The notes under the pieces: model-generated | The model's database searches: none | Told to the model about the DNA's origin: nothing | The model's input: only the letters and a program-made list of their open reading frames with translations | Shown here: one piece after another, positions 16,494-20,407 of the stretch | Position numbering within the stretch: the stretch's first letter is position 1 | Layout: each line of letters starts with the position of its first letter | NCBI GenBank assembly: GCA_026770585.1 | Contig: MU646364.1 | Span: 678,387 to 698,793 of the forward strand | Source of the DNA: Baffinella frigidus | Lineage: Eukaryota > Cryptophyceae > Cryptomonadales > Baffinellaceae | Direction: 5' to 3' | DNA length: 20,407 nucleotides | Translations under genes and position numbers: made by a program

Positions 16494-19199
16494 ATGCTGG
16501 GGGAAGCCGAGAAGCCAACCCTGCCCGTTCCGCGGCTGGGCTGCTCGGAGGATGCGGACTCGCTGGTGCATATCACGCGCGGGATCTGCATCTCGAACCG
16601 CGGTGCACCGGCCCTCGAGGGCATCCGCGAGGAGAACCGTGCGCTTCTTTCGTCGTGCTTTGCCTCGGACCGCTCCGCCTTCAGCAAGGCGATGAGTAAA
16701 CCCTAAACCCTAAACCCTAGAACCTAGACACCAGACCCTAGACCCTAGACCATAACCCCCAAAACTAAACCCTGAACCCTGAACCCTGACCCCTTAACCC
16801 TTCATCCTAGACCCTAAACCCTAAACCCTGAACCCTGACCCCTAAACCCCAATTCCTAGACCCTAGACCCAAGACCCTAAACCCTTAACGCTTAACGCTA
16901 GACCCCAAAACTAATCCCTAACCCCTGAACCCTGGCCCCTCAACCCTGAAATCTAAACTTTGAACACTGGACCCTAGAACCTAGACCGTAAACCCTAGAC
17001 CATAGACCCTAGACCCCAGACGGGCCAGACCCAAGAGGCTGAACCCTAAACCTAAATCCTAAACCCTGAACCCTGACCCCTTAACTCTCAATTCTAAACC
17101 CTAAACCCTAAACCCTAAACCCAAATTCCTAGGCTCTAGACCCTAGACCCTAAACCCTTAACCTCAAACCGTAAACCCTAAAACTAATCCCTCACTCCTG
17201 AACCCTGGCCCCTCAACCCTGATTCCTTAACTTTGAACCCTAAACCCCAAACTCTAAACCCTAGAACCTGAATCCTAACCCTAAACTCTAAAACCTAAAC
17301 CTACACCCTAAACCCTAAACCCCAACCCCTGCGGCTCAAGACCTGAAACCTAAACTCTAGGCCCTAAACCCTTAACCACCTTCAAGCCTCAGTCTCAACC
17401 CCAAACCCTGAAACGAACCCTACACCCTACACCCGAAACCCTGGACCATAGACCCCAAACCCTCAACCCTACACAATAAACCCCACACCTAAACCCTCAA
17501 CCCTCAACCCTACAACCTAAACCCTAGACCCCAAACCCTAAACCCTACACTCTCAACCCTCAACCATAAACCCTAGACCCACTCCCTTAACCCACACTAA
17601 ACCCTAAAACCAATCCCTGACCCCTGAACCCTAAACCCCGATTCCTAAACTTGAGACCTCAAACCCTAAACCCTAAACCCTGGAACCTAAACCCTTAACC
17701 CTAAACTCTAAAACCTCAACCTCAACCCTCAACCCTAAACCCCGACCCCTGCCACTCAAAACCCGAAACCTAAACCCTAGGCCCTAAACCCTTAACCCTA
17801 CACCTTCACCCCTCAGTCTAAACCCCAAACCCTGAACCGAACCCTAAACCCCAAACCCTAGACCCTAGACCCTAGACCCTAAACCTTTTACCCTACCCCC
17901 TAAACACCAATCTCAAACCATCAACCATCAACCCTTCAACCTAAACCCTAGACCATAAACACTAAACCCTAAACTCTCCACCCTCAACCGTAAACCTTAG
18001 ATCCACACCTTTAACACTTAACACTAAACCCTAAAACGAATCTCTGATCCCTGAACCCTGGCCCCTATACCATGAAACCTAAATTTTAAACCGTAAAACC
18101 TAAACCCTTAACCCTAGAACCTAAACCCGTACCCCTAAAATTTTAAACCTCAACCTAAACCTTACACCCTAAACCCCGACCCCTGCCCCTCAAAACCTAA
18201 AACCTCAACCCTTAGCCCTTAACCCTTAACCCCATACCTTATCCTTAACTCTGCACCCTAAATCCGAACCGTAGACCCCAAACCCTAAACCCCAAACCCT
18301 AGACCCCAAACCCTCAACCCTATCCCCTTAACCCCAAACCTACACTCTCAACCCTTAACTCTACAACCTAACCCCGAAACCCTGAACCCTCGACCCTCGA
18401 CCATCAACCATAGACCCACACCCTAGACCCTAAACTCTAAACCCTAACCTAAACCCTCGACCCTAAACCCTGACTCCTCAACCCCAACCCCAAATCCTGA
18501 ACCCTAACACCTCAACCCTCAACCCTCAACCCTCAAACCTACACCCTAAACCACACCCCTAAGCCCTCATGCCCGACCCCTCAAGCCTCAACCCCAACGC
18601 AGGCTCGCTTCACAGCCGGTCCTGCGACACGCACGACGGGATGAACATCGCAGACATGGTCCCGCTGATCGCGGACACGGCGCGCACCATCGCGTCGGAG
18701 GCTGGCAAGGACGGCGCGCTGCTCGTGCTGGTGAACAGCGCCGGGAAGATGATGCCGAATGGCGACCTGGCGATTCAGGGCACTGCGGGGCGCTGGGCGA
18801 CACTGGAGGCACTCATGACCTCGCTGCAGGCCAACATTGGCCAAGGGCTGGCGGTGTTGCTCATCTCGGCCATCGAGGTAGCGATGCCTCGAGAGCTTTT
18901 CACGCTGATCCCGCCCTCGACTCCTCATCTCTCTCTAGCAAGCTTGAGGGACGCTTCCGGGTATGAGACATGCAGAGCGACACTGACGCACGGACGGGCT
19001 TGGGCACACTCCGCAGGTGCCGGCGGCGCACGTGCAGAGTGGCAACCGGGAGCTGGTGCACGTGCAGAGCCAGCCGGGCGGGGAGAAAGTGGACTACGCG
19101 CGGTTCGGGAACGTGTTGGCGCTCTGGGCCCTCGCACCGCTCGGCACCTTCACCACCGAGCACCGCTGGTGGGACGAGGCCGGCACGGCTCTCACCCAG
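16494..19199 (+). CDS. Unrecognised multi-exon gene (exons a-c), possibly continuing to the right
   Basis: Not recognised. Model: exon a 16494-16695 (ATG at 16494; an in-frame TAG just upstream), exon b 18603-18877, exon c 19017-19199. Intron a-b (gtaaac...acgcag, phase 1) is 1,907 nt of telomere-like repeat. Its two edges match in phase and frame, giving FSKAMSSLHSRSC. Intron b-c (gtagcg...ccgcag, phase 0) is 139 nt. Exon b has an amphipathic look (MNIADMVPLIADTARTIASE, then DGALLVLVNSAG, then LEALMTSLQANIGQGLAVLL). Exon c has RFGNVLALWALAPLGTFTTE. No signal peptide, clear transmembrane segment or catalytic motif is evident. The composition is normal protein rather than chance GC translation, which is the main support. 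Exon c may instead extend to a donor near 19229. Further exons probably lie at or beyond 19746. Confidence 0.6.
16698..18566 (+). repeat. Degenerate CCCTAAA array forming an intron of the unknown gene
   Basis: About 1.87 kb of CCCTAAA-derived units begins directly at the donor (A-GTAAACCCTAAACCC). CCCTAGA variants dominate near 16720-17020; CCCTAAA, CCCTCAA and CCCTGAA mixtures follow. Two long segments are themselves related: the AACCCCxACCCCTGCxxCTCAA phrase recurs near 17320, 17745 and 18180, and CTAATCCCT / CCTGAACCCTGGCCCCT recurs near 16915, 17190 and 18050. This points to a higher-order repeat of roughly 300-450 bp. Confidence 0.9.
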
Positions 19200-19745
19200 G
19201 TCTGCACCACGCTGCGCTGGAGGGGGGGGTATTCGAAAGTCAATTCTCAAGAGAAAATTGGATTCACAAGTCAATTTTAGGGATTAAACGGCTCCAAGGG
19301 CGACCCAATGGCTCCAAGGGCGACCGTGGAATACCCCACCCAAGAGCCTGGCGTGGGCACTCCCGGTAGGCTCGCGCAGTGCCCGGCTGTCTTCGGGGAT
19401 GCACACGCGATCTTGCGATACGGCCCACTCACCCTGCCTCACTTCCATCACCCCATTGTTCTGTCGGTATTCTGCCAAGGCCCCCCCCTCCCCCCACTCC
19501 CCCCCTTCTCACACACGACCATTCACCCACCGAAGGAAATGAGCGAACACATACCCTAAACCCTAAACCCTAATCACGCAACACGCGAGCTGACCCCTTA
19601 AAGTCTAAACCCGGAACCCTACACACGAGAGCAGACATCGCGCCTGGAAGCAGCTGCTGAGCGAGAACACACCCTAACCCCCAAACCGAGCCCACACCCT
19701 GACCCTCAAACCCTAGACGGCTTGAACCCCAAACCCTCAACACAG
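19200..19745 (+). other. Probable intron or spacer with direct repeats and short telomere-like tracts
   Basis: It contains GGCTCCAAGGGCGACC twice, 20 bp apart (about 19289-19324), an AAGTCAATT(C/T)T pair (19238-19277), and CCCTAAA tracts at about 19554-19573 and 19671-19740. No exon is firmly placed. A short stretch (about 19632-19667) may be coding because GCTGAGCGAGAA in it recurs at the next candidate exon. Confidence 0.4.
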
Positions 19746-20170
19746 GTGCTGAGCGAGAAGTTGATTACCAGCGGCGATTCACAACCTCTCGTCGACATCC
19801 TACGGTCACGCATCTCCCCCACCCCTCTTGATATTCTGCCACACACCGGGCTACAAAGAGATTCTTGGCGTACCTCGAAATCGAGAAAGTGCACCGCCCC
19901 CAGGATCGTTCTAGGCACCGCCGAGTCCTCTACTGACTTGGCGGATGGCCTGCCAGACAAGTGTCGCGCACGCAGAAACTGCATTGCCCATAGGATAGTG
20001 CCAGGCTCCGAGTCGTGTGGTGACTCGGTGGATGTCCTGGCAGGCAAGTATCGCGGACGCTGGTGCGGCATGAGACAGGCGAGTCGCCGAAGCTGCCCGC
20101 TGAGCTCGAGCGCATGCTCGCCGCGAAGCTCATTCGCCACGGGAGCCACCTCCACGCCGGTCTGCCTCCC
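19746..20170 (+). CDS. Candidate downstream exon of the unknown gene with in-frame 28-30-residue repeat
   Basis: After acceptor AACACAG the frame starting GTG-CTG-AGC-GAG is phase 0, matching the end of exon c, and stays open to the end of the window. It reads VLSEKLITSGDSQPLVDILR and then contains two related units: 19890-19979 (CTAPRIVLG...) and 19980-20063 (CIAHRIVPG...). They differ by one inserted codon early and align 87 bp apart late. An alternative is that only part is exon and that GESPKLPAELERMLAAKLIR (from 20079, after GAGACAG) is a separate exon in another frame. No family recognised. Confidence 0.3.
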
Positions 20171-20178
20171 GATACCCA

Positions 20179-20180
<2 letters not shown>

Positions 20181-20234
<54 letters not shown>

Positions 20235-20267
20235 CTCTCTCTGCCTGCCTGTCTGTCTGTCTGTCTT

Positions 20268-20302
<35 letters not shown>

Positions 20303-20354
20303 ATCTATCTATCTTTCTATCTATCTATCTGTCTGTCTGTCTCTATCCCGCGCG

Positions 20355-20399
<45 letters not shown>

Positions 20400-20407
20400 T
20401 CTCTCTC
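20181..20407 (+). repeat. Pyrimidine microsatellite (TC, TATC, TGTC) to window end
   Basis: (TC)n from 20181, then TATC, TGTC/TGCC and TTTC tetranucleotide blocks, then (TC)n separated by two alternating CGCGCG runs near 20349-20357 and 20389-20399. The compound structure suggests slippage-driven growth. Confidence 0.97.

Noticed and set aside
10262-18566. CRISPR-like or true telomere ends
   Set aside because: Units are 7 bp, highly variable and without spacers, so not CRISPR. They are internal and degenerate, so not functional chromosome ends.
18569-19369. Single 266-codon reading of the unknown gene
   Set aside because: It starts inside telomere-like repeat and reads through the b-c intron into a Gly/Ala/Arg-rich frame. 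Splicing 18877 to 19017 gives a better protein.

Overview
This window is nuclear DNA of a eukaryote, most likely a GC-rich unicellular alga or related protist. The reasons are genes split by short GT-AG introns, a eukaryotic elongation factor 2, a WNK-type kinase, a separately encoded organellar ribosomal protein with an N-terminal extension, and large amounts of degenerate Arabidopsis-type telomere repeat (TTTAGGG/CCCTAAA). I cannot name the species from sequence alone.

Layout. (1) Positions 68-2004, minus strand: the 5' part of a WNK protein kinase gene, seven small exons, running off the left edge. (2) 2729-6092, plus strand: a complete eEF2 gene (841 aa in the model), divergent from WNK across a region of about 720 bp that carries a cluster of TTGAC motifs. 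(3) 6480-9640: a gene-free nest of short inverted-repeat elements (MITE or fold-back type), several inserted into one another and most flanked by TA. (4) 9640-14900: mostly degenerate telomere-like arrays. They run G-rich on the plus strand up to about 12215 and C-rich from about 12284, a head-to-head arrangement, and further MITEs interrupt or follow them. (5) 15286-16210, minus strand: uL22m, an organellar (probably mitochondrial) L22 ribosomal protein. (6) 16494 onward, plus strand: an unrecognised multi-exon gene whose first modelled intron (1,907 nt) is almost entirely CCCTAAA-like repeat. (7) The right edge is a TC/TATC microsatellite.

The genes are ordinary housekeeping or regulatory genes (translation elongation, organellar translation, kinase signalling) with no evident shared pathway. 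The unusual content is structural. Telomere-like repeats fill introns of two plus-strand genes, always with the C-rich strand as sense. Many introns carry the same short AGGTG word at both splice junctions. There is a layered MITE insertion history, with one clean target-site duplication. All exon models come from manual reading of splice sites, phase and family motifs; no transcript or database search was available.
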